Shown piece by piece: positions 1-10,967 of a DNA stretch of 64,000 nucleotides; the first letter of the stretch is position 1, and each line of letters opens with the position of its first letter. The notes under the pieces are model-generated. The model was not told the DNA's origin and made no database searches. It worked only from the letters and a program-made list of their open reading frames with translations. A program made the translations under genes and the position numbers. The stretch is taken from positions 36,782 through 100,781 of the forward strand of contig QJPP01005210.1 in the NCBI GenBank assembly GCA_003996215.1, written 5' to 3'. Source of the DNA: Jaltomata sinuosa (taxonomy: Eukaryota; Streptophyta; Magnoliopsida; Solanales; Solanaceae).

Positions 1-1815
1 TCTTTTTAACCTAGTTTTCTTTCTTCTAGATTTTGGAAAATCTCTGTGAGATTTGGATCTATGGATTTTCTTAGATCTGTGCTCCTTCTTGATTTTATCG
101 GGAGGGGTAATAAAACCAAAGTCTTGGCAGAAACTTCATAATTCTCTTCTAGATGAGGATTTCTCTTTCTTAAGTTGGTGCCTTAGTTTCATATCAGTGC
201 AGAGTTCAAGACCAACGTTGTTGATGATGCTGACCAGATCTCCGTAGGTCAGTTGGCTGTAAGGAATACGACCATCATTGCGGTCTTGGATTTTTGTTCT
301 AACCTTATCAGCAAAGAGGGGTGGAAGACCACTTATGAAGCGTTCTTTCCAAAAATCCAGATGACAGTCTGGGCGAACCATGACTTTGTAGAGGAAGGCA
401 TGTTTATACCTAATGAAATAATCTAAGGTAGGACAGTTGAGGTTGTTAAGAATTTGGAGGCTTCTATCTTGGAAGAGTTTGGGTTTGCCAATGAAATGCT
501 TAGCGATATGATAGAGAAGTGTAGCACAATCATCTTCTCTAGTGACTTGGGTAGGGACTTCAGAAGTTCCTTCAGTTTTAACAACAGTCTCTGTTTCCAA
601 AGAATTCTAAATGAGTTGTTTGGTCTCATCATTGCAGTAGTTGTCCCACCAGTGTTTTAACATTTCGGTGAATCCCGCAACAATCATAATGGCAGCTTCT
701 TTATCAGTAGAGCTCCTTATTTTTTAGGCTGTAATGGAAACTCCCATCTCATGGAGCTTGTTGTAAATTTGATGCTCTGCCAAGCCATCAATATTCCATT
801 CAGTAATGCTTCTTCCTTCATGAGAGGAGGTTGAAAGGAAGGCATTTTCTTCATATTGAAGGACACGAAAGGAAGGCTTACTATGAAAGTTTTTCATATT
901 ATGAAAAAGATCATTTGAAAGCTTTAGAAGAGTTTTTTGATTTTTATCATCTTTAGAGGAGATGTTAAAATTGGCAAGTTGATCATTGATCTTGTCAAGA
1001 ATATTTCCTGAGATTTCAAAGGTGTCTTTGAATTTTGGGAATTTTTCTCTAGAAAATTCATTGAGTTTAAAACCATGATTAGATTCTATGGTTTGGCTAT
1101 GGGAGGAGGAAGGTATAGGTCTTCAACTGATGGAAGGTTTAGAATCTTCAATTTGTCTAGAGATAGTATGAAGAATTTGGTTGGAGTAATTGTTTTGTTC
1201 CACCACGCGATCTATGTCAGCAGAGGTAACAAAAGAGGCTGACTTTTCACTCTTTTCTTTGAAAGGTGAGGCTCTAATAATAGTACCTGCAACAGGAATG
1301 TATATTCCTTATAAAGGGGGTGTGATGGATTCAACAACTTTGTTAGACGTTGTATACCATTTGTTGATAATGACCTGAAGGGATTCCATTTGGTTTTCGA
1401 TTTTGCCGGTCATTTCAAACCATTTAAAGAATTCGATTTCACAACCGATTCTTTTCATGTCTGCCATCCAGGAATCTCTGAAAGCTTCTCTCTGTTAAAG
1501 AGTGTAGGTGGAAATGTACCAGTTTCTCATAGGTTGGTTATCAGGATGATTCCAGAGTTTTAAGAGGATTTCAGGGTCTGGAGTAAAAGATGCCCTGGTT
1601 TGGAGCATCTTTAGCCAGCCAGGCTTTGTAGCCAAAGGTAGTGCCATTTCACTGGCGGTGGGACTAGCAGGGGATTCTTGGAACTCCTGGTAGAAGACTT
1701 TAGGGATTTCTCCCGACACGTCTACCCCAGTAGCTTTACCCTTGTCATTGTTGATAGTGCTGGTATCAACTTCTTCTGTAGCTACTCCTTCAGTAGCTTC
1801 CTCCTCCGGGCTTTT
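1..1815 (-). pseudogene. EPRV copy A: coat-protein region of polyprotein (partial, runs off window)
   Basis: Reverse strand, collinear with copy B (offset about 8,232 bases) and very similar to it. It continues the movement-protein frame of copy A and holds a conserved WLKML segment, then a Trp/Lys-rich capsid-like region. The equivalent of copy B's zinc knuckle lies beyond the left window edge. Breaks seen: stop at 1816-1818, which separates it from the movement protein, stop at 1495-1497 (present at the same place in copy B), and further stops near 725. The family role is the Caulimoviridae capsid/nucleic-acid-binding protein; the assignment rests on position between movement protein and protease and on the zinc knuckle seen in copy B. 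It is not expressible as one protein. Confidence 0.75.
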
Positions 1816-2718
1816 TTAAGAAGCTGCTCTGGGATGAGGTCTAGAAGTACCTGAAGTTGAGGGACCAGACCATGAAGACCTTCCGTAAGATGTAGATCTG
1901 GTGATAGGATTGTCAAGAAATTTGAGTTCAATCGATCCATCAGGGAATTGAATGACTCTTTCAATTTGAGATCTTTTTGAGTGAGACGAGAAAGGTTGGG
2001 TTATGGCATCAAAGTGCCAATCATTGCTGGAAAGTACATCTTGCCACTTGATAAGTCTAGGCACAAAGATAGTACTATGTTCATGGTTGGCCTCCATAAG
2101 CATAGTTACACCTTTCTGGCTCTCAATTCGAGCCTTTTGTGCAAGGGTGGTCTTCATCAGCCTATAGTAAACTCGATAGATAATCACTATTTCTTGAGTA
2201 TTGGCTTTACTATTAAGGTTCTTAGTTTTGATATTAAGTGTCAAGGAGTCCATGACATTAGGGTCATTAATGTCAATAGAGAAATTAGGGTAACAATTGA
2301 AATATACCGGGCCATCAGCCAGGCTACTCTGGACTACTCCTAGAAGAGAATCATCAAAATTAATAAAGTGGTCATCTCTAAGGAGGACACAAACAGGAAG
2401 ATTTAAGCTTTTTCTAAAGATAGGCTTGATAACAACTTGGACCAAACCAATATGTAAATAATTAAAATTATTTTTATAACGATTAATATCGTTAGCTTTT
2501 AGCAAACGAATAATTTCAAGGGAATTATTAATAGCAATAGTAGACTCACAAGTCTTGATATTAGATCTAGTAACAAAACTGAAATTACCTAAGTGGTAAA
2601 TCTTTTTAAAAGGTTCTTCTAGTATATTCCAGTTTTGAAGATCATTTTCAAGCTTAGCTATTTTAGTAGCTTGAGAAGATAAATTAATACTGTTTAAAAT
2701 ATGTTGATTGTTTTCCAT
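1816..2718 (-). pseudogene. EPRV copy A: movement protein domain
   Basis: A 300-codon open frame starting MENNQH, with the features of the caulimovirid 30K-superfamily movement protein. These are a central beta-rich core, a conserved acidic DD pair in the FDDSLLG segment (about residue 120) and the VYFNCYPNF segment about 20 residues later. The family forms tubules or modifies plasmodesmata for cell-to-cell movement. The C-terminal tail is Ser/Thr/Arg-rich. The frame ends at an in-frame stop at 1816-1818 where copy B stays open, so this is a decayed start of the MP-coat polyprotein and not an independent gene. The start is the first ATG after the viral leader and is shared with copy B and the inverted copy. 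Confidence 0.85.
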
Positions 2719-3188
2719 ATTTGAGAAGATACTGTCTTAAGGGCTTACAGTGCAAAATTATTTAACAAGTAAAATAATATTCTTACAATAAGCATGTTAC
2801 CTAATAAAGAGAATTGTTAAACAAATCAAAGACCCTAATCTAATGTTTCTAAGGGAGGTTATCTTGGTTTTTCATCTGTTCTTTTCTAGAGTTATCTTGG
2901 CTACGGGATCACCATTAACAGGTCTAGACACCCTCTTGGCTTAACGACCTTCAAATCGGGCTAGCCAACGTATGCACCGGGAATTTTTCGGCTACCTCAC
3001 ACACTTAGGAAAGAATGAATACCTCACACTAGGTAAAGAAACAATTCATAGGGGCAAGATATATAAAACAATAATCTTATATAATCAAACATCCTTAAAA
3101 TAAATTATTATAATAATTCTTAAAATAATTTTGCCATGCCTTAGACAGTATATGTGCTTAGCTGCTCATGCTAAGGACGTATACTGCC
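2719..3188 (-). other. EPRV copy A leader (5' untranslated region)
   Basis: Non-coding sequence directly upstream of the copy A movement-protein ATG on the minus strand. It matches the inverted leader at 3210-3680 with only about 20-25 differences that I could count by eye. It is AT-rich with small GC-rich patches, as in caulimovirid pregenomic RNA leaders. Its outer end, next to the palindrome centre, carries a CAGAGCC-like heptamer that resembles the 3' half of the tRNA-Met primer-binding site. It has no long open frame. Confidence 0.7.
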
Positions 3189-3209
3189 AACATGGCTCTG
3201 AGCCTATAA

Positions 3210-3680
3210 GGCAGTATACGTCCTTAGCATGAGCAGCTAAGCACATATACTGTCTATGGCATGGAAAAATTATTTTAAGAAGTATTATAATAATTTATGG
3301 AAAAGGACGTTTGATTATATAAGATTATTGTTTTATATATCTTTCCCCTATGAATTGTTTCTTTACCTGGTGTGAGGTATTCATTCTTTCCTAAGTGTGT
3401 GAGGTAGCCGAATAATTCTCAATGCATACGTTGGATAGCCCGATTTGAAGGTCGCTAAGCCAAGAGGGCGTCTAGACCTGTTAATGGTGATGCCGTAGCC
3501 AAGATAACTCTAGGAAAGAACAGATGTAAAACCAAGATAACCTCCTTTAGAAACATTAGATTAGGGTCTTTGATTTGTTTAACAATTCTCTTTATTAGTT
3601 AACATGCTTATTGTAAGAATATTATTTTACTTGTTAAATAATTTTGCACTGTAAGCCCTTAAGACATTATCTTCTCAAAT
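3210..3680 (+). other. EPRV inverted leader fragment
   Basis: Plus-oriented copy of the viral leader, about 95% identical by eye to copy A's leader. It runs from the palindrome centre to the ATG of the plus-strand movement-protein fragment. It holds no long open frame and no promoter repeats of the type seen at 4164-4245. Confidence 0.75.
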
Positions 3681-3911
3681 ATGGAAAACAATCAACATAT
3701 TATAAACAATATTAATTTATCTTCTCAAGATACTAAAATAGCTAAGCTTGAAAATGCAAAACTTGAATATACCAGAAGAACCTTTTAAAAAGATTTACCA
3801 CTTAGGTAATTTCAGTTTCGTTACTAGATCTAATATCAAGACTTATGAGTCTACTATTGCTATTAATAATTCCCTTGAAATTATTCATTTTCTAAAAGCT
3901 AACGATATTAA
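3681..3911 (+). pseudogene. EPRV inverted movement-protein fragment
   Basis: Begins with the same MENNQH start as copies A and B but covers only about the first 75 codons. A 5-bp deletion near 3754 shifts the frame, so the downstream FKKIYHLGNFSF segment reads in another frame. Similarity to the movement protein stops abruptly at 3911, where sequence from the 3' end of copy B begins. It is a rearrangement remnant with no coding potential. Confidence 0.85.
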
Positions 3912-4293
3912 GTATACTATAGAAAGTAGTATAATATTTAGAGAAATATGAAAACTTACAAATTTATTTATTGCATAAGAAGTACAGCGGATTGCATTTT
4001 ACAAAGGAGAGAAGAAAGTTTCAGAATATTAGGCTAAATTTTTTGATGCCTCTTCTTACTAAATGTTTGTTCTTTTATAGAATAAGGATACATAAGGGAG
4101 TGTATCTTCAATGTACACTTGGAGGGTTGAGATTTTGCAGACACTATAGTGAAGGATGATAGCTTCCTTTTAGGAACAGTAAGTTGCCTCTTGGGAAAAG
4201 TAGATTCCTTTTAGGAACAGTAAGTTGCCTTTTGGGAAAAGTAATTCTGATTCTTTGAATCTCTACTTTTTCCAAAAGGTCATTCTCCTGTTC
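3912..4293 (-). promoter_or_regulatory. EPRV copy B pregenomic promoter and RNA 3'-end region
   Basis: Read on the minus strand, this follows the last viral ORF. It contains two 41-bp direct repeats (4164-4245), then a TATA box (TATAAAA, 4073-4079 on the minus strand), then about 100 bases downstream two overlapping AATAAA signals (3963-3972). Caulimovirids place their 35S-type promoter here, with the poly(A) signal just downstream of the start site in the terminally redundant RNA, so the order fits. The transcription start is not determined. The region ends at the rearrangement junction at 3911/3912, so the RNA would read into the inverted fragment instead of its own leader. Confidence 0.65.
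4164..4245 (-). repeat. two 41-bp direct repeats upstream of the viral TATA box
   Basis: Unit 1 is 4164-4204 and unit 2 is 4205-4245, differing at only a few positions. Each contains TTCCTTTTAGGAA and TTGGGAAAAGTA. The placement about 85-165 bp upstream of the TATA box suggests enhancer repeats; this is inference from position. Confidence 0.8.
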
Positions 4294-5490
4294 TTAATAG
4301 GGGTCTAGATAGGCTGCTGCTATTCCCGTAGGGTCTAGCATGTCCCCATTATCAGTTTCTTCTGTAGCTTCTTCTAAGAGAAGCATAATGTCTTCGTCAT
4401 TTGTCTGATCATTATCCATCTCTTGGAGGGCCTTCTTTAATCTTTCTTTGAGCACATTCTTTGATGGAGAGATTGTTGACGTTTTTGGTGATGTTTTAGC
4501 TGGAGTCTTGGACACCACTTTAGGGATCCATCCTTGAATTTTGATCTCTTTAGAGAGATATTTGATTCGGTCTAACTCTGTCTTGGCAAAGTTCCATGAT
4601 ATAATATAAGAAATTCTCTTTTAAATAAAGTATTTACACATTTTAATGTGTTCTGAGAGTGTGGACATTTCTTCTTTGACTTGAAATTCATCAAATCTTT
4701 TGAGAAATTGATGGGGAACAATATCTCTATTTCCTCCAAAACAGTTCCACCATTCGTATAACCACCTGGGGATGACTGATTTAACCATTTCTTGACAATA
4801 TTTGACAAACCAAGTATGCCCTGGCCTGATATATAGGAAATTAAACCATGCATTTTCGTAGTCATGCCAATTATAATTTTGTGGCTTATGAGGACTAGAC
4901 AATACTATGGGAGTAAGGAGGTGGTTTTTATACCATTCTGATGGAGATAAGACCCACTTGATAGTGAATCTAGAAAAACTGATAATTTCTGGATTCTTTT
5001 CACTCATGGTGTGTTCGATAATAAAAGACTCTGTGTCTGTCATTATGGCTTCAAAATACCTTTGAGTTTTAAACGTATTATTTGTATCCACAAAATTGTC
5101 AGGCAAATATACTGGCCTGATAAGACTAGGAATCGGAGTTCCTTCGTATTGTTTGTCTATTGCCAGTATTGGCAAAACTTGCTTTGTCAAGAAGTCAAAT
5201 TCTTCTTTTGGAGGAGTTGTATCAGGGCTTTTCCCTGTCATTGGTTTAACTGCCTGTGCGAAGGTCTCTGGGGCCTTCATTGGTTAGCTTTCTTTGGTTT
5301 GTACCATAGAATATGATGCTCCTTGATCAAACTTTTGATTGATTAGTTTGGTCGGTGTAGGACCTGGCAATTTTGGGTATTCTGCTAAAGCAGTATACCT
5401 ATTCTGGAATTCCATCCTGGGATTTGCTCCTGCTGGAATTGGTGACCTCTGGGGTAATTTTGAGAGAGGGAGTTCGAATGATCTAGCCAT
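4294..5490 (-). pseudogene. EPRV copy B second ORF (unknown function, downstream of RT)
   Basis: About 398 codons in one frame, interrupted by two in-frame stops (just upstream of the Met at 5280, and at 4621-4623). Its ATG overlaps the stop of the polyprotein (shared ATGGCTAG, 5483-5490), a common caulimovirid arrangement for coupled or polycistronic translation. Visible features are a Pro-rich N-terminus, a central Trp/Tyr-rich block (EWYKNHLL, RWLYEWWNCFGG) and an acidic Lys/Glu-rich C-terminus. I recognise no catalytic motif. Florendoviruses carry an ORF2 of unknown function in this position, and caulimoviruses carry the transactivator/viroplasmin here. I cannot show homology to either. 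Confidence 0.6.
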
Positions 5491-7474
5491 TTGATGTGGT
5501 CTCTGTGGTGGATCTGGCTTCTAAGGCCTCATACTGGGCCTCATTGTTTGCCTGTAGAAATTCTCTTGTTAAGAAATCTGGGAGGGAATTTCCTTCTCCT
5601 TTTATAAAGTTAATTTGAAAATCAAAGCTAGATAGTAGAGCTTGCCATTTATCAAATATTTGTTTTGAAACAAGGTTTTTCACATCTTTTTGTAAAATTT
5701 CTTTAGCAGATTTGCAATCTACTCTAAGTAAAAATTCTTTGTTAACCAAGTCGTCTTGAAATTTAGTGATACATAGCACTATGGATAAGACTTCCTTTTT
5801 AACAGTAGAATAATTCTTTTAGGGGGAATTCCAGATTCTTGAAGTAAAATGAACAAGTTGTTCCCTCGACTCAGGGACAATTCTTTGTTTGAGGATTCCT
5901 CCATAACCAATGTCCAAAGCATCAGTTTCAACAATCATAAAAGCATTAGGGTTTGGGATTCCTAAACAAGGGATGGTTTGTACTAAAGCTTTAACATGGA
6001 TGACAGCTTGAGTTTGTTCAGTACTCCAAGGGACTGGATTTTTTCTTAACCTTTTATAGAGAGGTTCACAAATTTGTCTAAATTTTGGAATGAAGTCAGC
6101 AACATAATTTAGACTTCCTAGAAATCTTTGAAGTTGGGTCTTATCAGGGATTTCATTGAGAAACTTGGAAGAGAACTCTATGGCTCTGCAGATAGGTTTA
6201 TAAGCCCTTTGGTAAAGGTCATGACCTAAAAACCTAATGGTAGTTTGAAAGAGCTTAATTTCTTTTGCGCTAACAACTAAACCATTGTTTTTAACAATTT
6301 TAAAGAAAGTATTGAGCTGTTTGAAATGAGAATCAATGTTCTCGGAGAATATTAACACATCATCTATGTAAACAATAGACATATAACTGTAATCATTGAA
6401 TATAGAATTCATGATGTTTTGAAATTCAGAGGGGGCATTCTTGAGCCCAAAAGGTATGACATTCCATTCATACTGTCCGAACGGAACATTAAAAGCAGTT
6501 TTATATTTATCTTTTTCAGAGATTTGGATTTGCCAAAAACCTGATTTCATATCAAACTTGCTATATAACTTAGCTTTGTAAGTTCTTTTCAAAAGATCCC
6601 TTTTGTTAGGAATTGGATACCTGATCCATGTTAGGACGGCATTAAGAGGTCTATAGTTTATAACCAATCTTGGTGCTCCTCTTTCTTTTTCTGCATTTTT
6701 ATTTACATAAAAGGCAGAGCAACTCCAAGGAGATTTTGAAACCCTGATGATTTTATTTTGTAAAAGAATATCCATTTCATTTTTACAGAAATCCATCATT
6801 TCGTGATTCATCTGAATGGACCTAGCTTTGGTAGTTATGCCCTGTTCAATGAATCCTTCAATGTATGGGAGCTCAACAATGTGCTTTTTTCTTTCCCAAA
6901 AAGCATTAGGGAAATCAGAACATATTTCTTTTTCAAATTGGTTTTGAAGATTAGCAATTTTAGTAACTATCTCCGGGGTTTTTAAAATCTGCTTGGTTTT
7001 CTTAGAGTGAATTTCATCTCTTAAAAAGGTGATATGTTGAGAAAGATTATTGATACGGAAAACAGTTTTTTCTCGTATAAAATTACTCTCATCTTGTGAA
7101 AGGATTTTAACAAAAGGAAAATGTAATTCTTTTCTGAGAATAGACGTAATAATACCATTTAAATTGGTACAATAAGGCTTTATCTGAGTGATAAAAGGAA
7201 TTCCTAAAATGACATCTTCATTGATATCCTCAGTAATAATAAAATCATGTGTCAAACAAATACCATTATTGCAAATATGAGATTTTGAAAGTTTGTAATT
7301 AATTCTTAAAAGTTCTCCTGTAGCGGAGTATAATTTGGAAGTACTTTTTTGCAAATACTGAGTAGGAACAATACCTTTTACTATGCAGTTACGATCTGCA
7401 CCACTGTCAAGTAGAGCAATTTTGTTAATAACAAAATGTTTATTAACAACAATACGGATATGTATATGATGACT
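5483..7474 (-). pseudogene. EPRV copy B: aspartic protease, reverse transcriptase and RNase H
   Basis: C-terminal third of the viral polyprotein, about 660 codons. Domains in order: pepsin-like protease with the D-S-G-A-D active site (7393-7408); reverse transcriptase with the LVINYRPLN, FDMKSGFWQI and PFGLKNAPSEFQ blocks and the catalytic YIDD (about 6358-6370); RNase H with Asp in VETDA, Glu in KKEV, and Asp in RVDCKSA and SLPDF. Together these would mature the polyprotein and copy pregenomic RNA into DNA. No integrase follows, which separates this from Ty3/gypsy. Two breaks are visible: a stop at 7475-7477 before the protease and one at 5819-5821 inside RNase H. The protease-RT piece between them is a 550-codon open stretch, the best preserved part of the integrant. 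Confidence 0.9.
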
Positions 7475-7477
7475 CTA

Positions 7478-9972
7478 GGGTCTGACAGAAGATAAGACAG
7501 TTAGCCCAACAATTGCAGAGGTAGATGCGAAGTCACTAGTCTTAGTGAAGATTGGTTCTGCAAGGTGGTCACTTTCCTGGATGGTTTCTTGATCAGATTC
7601 GAGATCCTGAAAAGCAACCTTCTTGAGGACTTGGTCAGTAAGAATATCTGTTTCGATCTTGCCAAGTCTAGTTTTTATATCTCTGATTTCTTCTTTAAGG
7701 TTAGAGACTTTGCTCCGAAGATCAGAGATGGAAGGCTCGGTATGACCTTCAAATCGATTCATGATTTGATTCATACTGAACGGTTCGACTAAAGGTTTAG
7801 CTTTAGGTTTGTCAGTGTGAAGGATAATGTTTTTAAGGTCTATTAAATAGCGCTTTCCGGATTCATCATCATTGATATGAAGGACGATGTCAAAGAGGGC
7901 TTCTTTTGAGTCATTAAAAAGGAATCTGAGCCTAGGTGGAGTTTTGTCGCAGACACAGAATGCTTCAGTGCAATTGCATTCTTTACCTGATTGACTAGAA
8001 TCTGAATCATATTCGATGTTGATATCTTCGTCATCACTGTATTCTTCAGAAGAATGGGGTGAAGAATCAGAGAAAGGTTCATCAAGAATAGAGAAGAGCT
8101 TTTCTTTGGTCTCTTCGTTAATACCAAGAAGATTGATCTTCTTCTGCTTGGTTTTGGATCTACATTCATTGGACTTATGACCTGTTTTTCCACATGTCAA
8201 ACAAGTGTTTGGTTTAGAATTAGAATCTCTAGGTCTTTTGGACCTAGTTTTCTTTCATCTAGATTTTGGAAAATCTCTGTGAGATTTGGATCTATGGATT
8301 TTCTTAGATCTGTGCTCCTTCTTGATTTTATCGGGAGGGGTAATGAAACCAAAGTCTGGGCAGAAACTTCCTAATTCTCTTCTAGAGGAGGATTTCTCAT
8401 TCTTAAGTTGGTGCCTGAGTTTCATATCAGTGCAGAGTTCAAGACCAACGTTGTTGATGATGCTGACCAGATCTCCGTAGGTCAGTTGGCTGTAAGAAAT
8501 ACGACCATCATTGCGGTCTTGGATTTTGGTTCTAACCTTATCAGCAAAGAGGGGTGGAAGACCACTTATGAAGCGTTCTTTCCAAAAATCCAAATGACAG
8601 TCTGGGCGAATCATGACTTTGCTGAGGAAGACATGTTTATACCTAATGAAATCATCTAAGGTAGGATAGTTGAGGTTGTTAAGAATTTGGAGGCTTCTAT
8701 CTTGGAAGAGTTTGGGTTCGCCAATGAAATGGTTAGCGATATGATAGAGAAGTGTAGTACAAGCATCTTCTCTAGTGACTTGGGTAGGAACTTCAGAAGT
8801 TCCTTCAGTTTTAACAATAGTCTCTGTTGCCAAAGCATTGTAAATGAGTTGTTTGGTCTTATCATTGCAGTAGTTGTCCCACCAGTGTTTTAACATCCAG
8901 TGAATCCCGCAACAATCATACTGGCAGCTTCTTTATCAGTAGAGCTCCTTATTTTGTAGGCTGTAATGGCAACTCCCATCTCATGGAGATTGTTGTAAAT
9001 TTGATGCTCTGCCAAGCCATCAATATTCCATTCAGTAATGCTTCTTCCTTCATGAGAGGAGGTTAAAAGGAAGGCATTTTCTTCATATGTAAGGTCACGA
9101 AAGGAAGGCTTACTATGAAAGTTTTTCATATTATGAAAACGATCATTTGAAAGCTTTAGAAGAGTTTTTTGATTTTTATCATCTTTATAGGAGATGTTAA
9201 AATTGGAAAGTTGATCATTGATCTTGTCAAGGATATTTCCTGAGATTTCAAAGGTGTCATTGAATTTTGGGAATTTTTCTCTAGAAAATTCATTGAGTTT
9301 GAAACTAGGATTAAATTCTATGGTTTGGCTATCGGAGGAGGAAGGTATAGGTCTTCTACTGATGGAAGGTTTAGAATCTTCAATTTGTCTAGAGATAGTA
9401 TGAAGAATTTGGTTGGAGTAATTGTTTTGTTCCACCACGCGATCTATGTCAGCAGAGGTAACAAAAGAGGCTAACTTTTCACTCTTTTCTTTGAAAGGTG
9501 AGGCTCTAATAATACTACCTGCAACAGGAATGTTGATTCCTTCTAAAGGGGGTGTGATGGATTCAACAACTTTGTTAGACATTGTATACCATTTGTTGAT
9601 AATGACCTGAAGGGATTCCATTTGGTTTTCAATTTTGCCGGTCATTTCAAACCATTTAAAGAATTCGATTTCACAACCGATTCTTTTCATGTCTGCCATC
9701 CAGGAATCTCTGAAGGCTTCTCTCTGTTAAAGAGTATAGGTGGAAACGTACCAATTTCTCATAGGTTGGTTATCAGGATGAGTCCAGAGTTTTAAGAGGA
9801 TTTCAGGGTCTGGAGTAAAAGATGCCCTGGTTTGGAGCATCTTTAGCCAGCCAGGCTTTGTAGCCAAAGGTGGTGCCATTTCACTGGCGGTGGGACTAGT
9901 AGGGGATTCTGGGAAATCCTAGTAGAAGACTTTAGGGATTTCTCCCGAAAAGTCTACCCCAGTAGCTTTACC
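7478..9972 (-). pseudogene. EPRV copy B: coat-protein region with zinc knuckle
   Basis: Capsid part of the polyprotein. N-terminal to C-terminal it has a linker, a helical region, a capsid-like core rich in Trp, Tyr and Lys, a basic KSHR/KIHRSK stretch, a CCHC zinc knuckle (C-x2-C-x4-H-x4-C, 8162-8203), an acidic Ser/Asp/Glu tract and a short coiled-coil-like segment (DLRSKVSNLKEEIRDIK). Basic patch, CCHC and acidic tail are typical of caulimovirid coat proteins, which bind RNA and package DNA. Breaks: stops near 9920, at 9727-9729 (shared with copy A) and at 8255-8257, and a one-base frame change near 8892 relative to copy A. Confidence 0.8.
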
Positions 9973-10950
9973 CTAGTCATTGTTGATAGTGTTGGTATCA
10001 ACTTCTTCTGTAGCTACTCCTTCAGTAGCTTCCACCTCCGAGATTTTTGAAGAAGGTGCTCTGGGATGAGGTCTAGAAGTACCTGAAGTTGAGGGACCAA
10101 ACAATGAAGACCTTCGGTAAGAGGTAGATCTGGTGATAGGATTGTCAAGAAATTTGAGTTCAATCGATCCATCAGGGAATTGAATGACTCTTTCAATTTG
10201 AGATCTTTCTGAGTGAGACGAGAAAGGTTGGGTTATGGCATCAAAGTACCAATCATTGCTTGAAAGTACATCTTGCCACTTGATAAGTCTAGGCACAAAG
10301 ATAGTACTATATTCATGGTTGGCCTCCATAAGCATAGTTACACCTTTCTGGCTCTCAATTTGAGCCTTTGCTGCAAGGGTAGTCTTCATCAGCCTATAGT
10401 AAACTCGATAGATAATTGCTATTTCTCGAGTATTGGCTTTAGTGTTAAGGTTCTTAGTTTTGACATTAAGTGTCAAGGAGTCCATGACATTAGGGTCATT
10501 AATGTCAATAGAGAAATTGGGGTAACAATTGAAATATACCGGGCCATCAGCTAGGTTACTCTGGAGTACTCCTAGAAGAGAATCATCAAAATTAAGAAAG
10601 CGGTCATCTCTAAGGAGGACACAAACAGGAATATTTAAGCCTTTTCTAAAGAGAGGCTTGACAACAACTTGGACCAAACCAATATGTAAATAATTAAAAT
10701 TATTTTTATAACAATTAATATCGTTAGCTTTTAGCAAACGAATAATTTCAAGAGAATTATTAATAGCAATAGTAGACTCACAAGTCTTGATATTAGATCT
10801 AGTAACGAAACTGAAATTACCTAAGTGGTAAATCTTTTTAAAAGGTTCTTCTGGTATATTCCAGTTTTGAAGATCATTTTCAAGCTTAGCTATTTTAGTA
10901 GCTTGAGAAGATAAATTAATACTGTTTAAAATATGTTGATTGTTTTCCAT
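9973..10950 (-). pseudogene. EPRV copy B: movement protein domain
   Basis: A 325-codon open frame from the MENNQH start to a stop at 9973-9975. It is the longest MP in the window and has the same 30K-type core as copy A (FDDSLLG, then VYFNCYPNF). In copy A the sequence at the equivalent of this stop is open and leads straight into the coat region in the same frame. The ancestral product was therefore probably an MP-coat-protease-RT-RNase H polyprotein of about 1,820 residues (10,950-5,483), as in petuviruses and florendoviruses. Only 17 bases of viral leader remain upstream before LTR sequence begins, so the viral promoter is not upstream of it. Confidence 0.85.
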
Positions 10951-10967
10951 ATTTGAGAAGATACTGT

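Larger units (their letters stand above)
2483..3911. repeat. ~700-bp-arm inverted repeat (head-to-head EPRV leaders and MP starts)
   Basis: The left arm is 2483-3188 and the right arm 3210-3911, separated by 21 bases that themselves contain GGCTCTGAGCC (3194-3204). Everything is symmetric about base 3199: the two movement-protein ATGs sit at 2718 and 3681, 481 and 482 bases from the centre. The innermost 45 bp or so of each arm is nearly perfect. The right arm carries a 5-bp deletion in its MP segment. The structure is two viral copies joined head to head. It could fold as a long hairpin in DNA or, if transcribed, in RNA. Confidence 0.95.
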
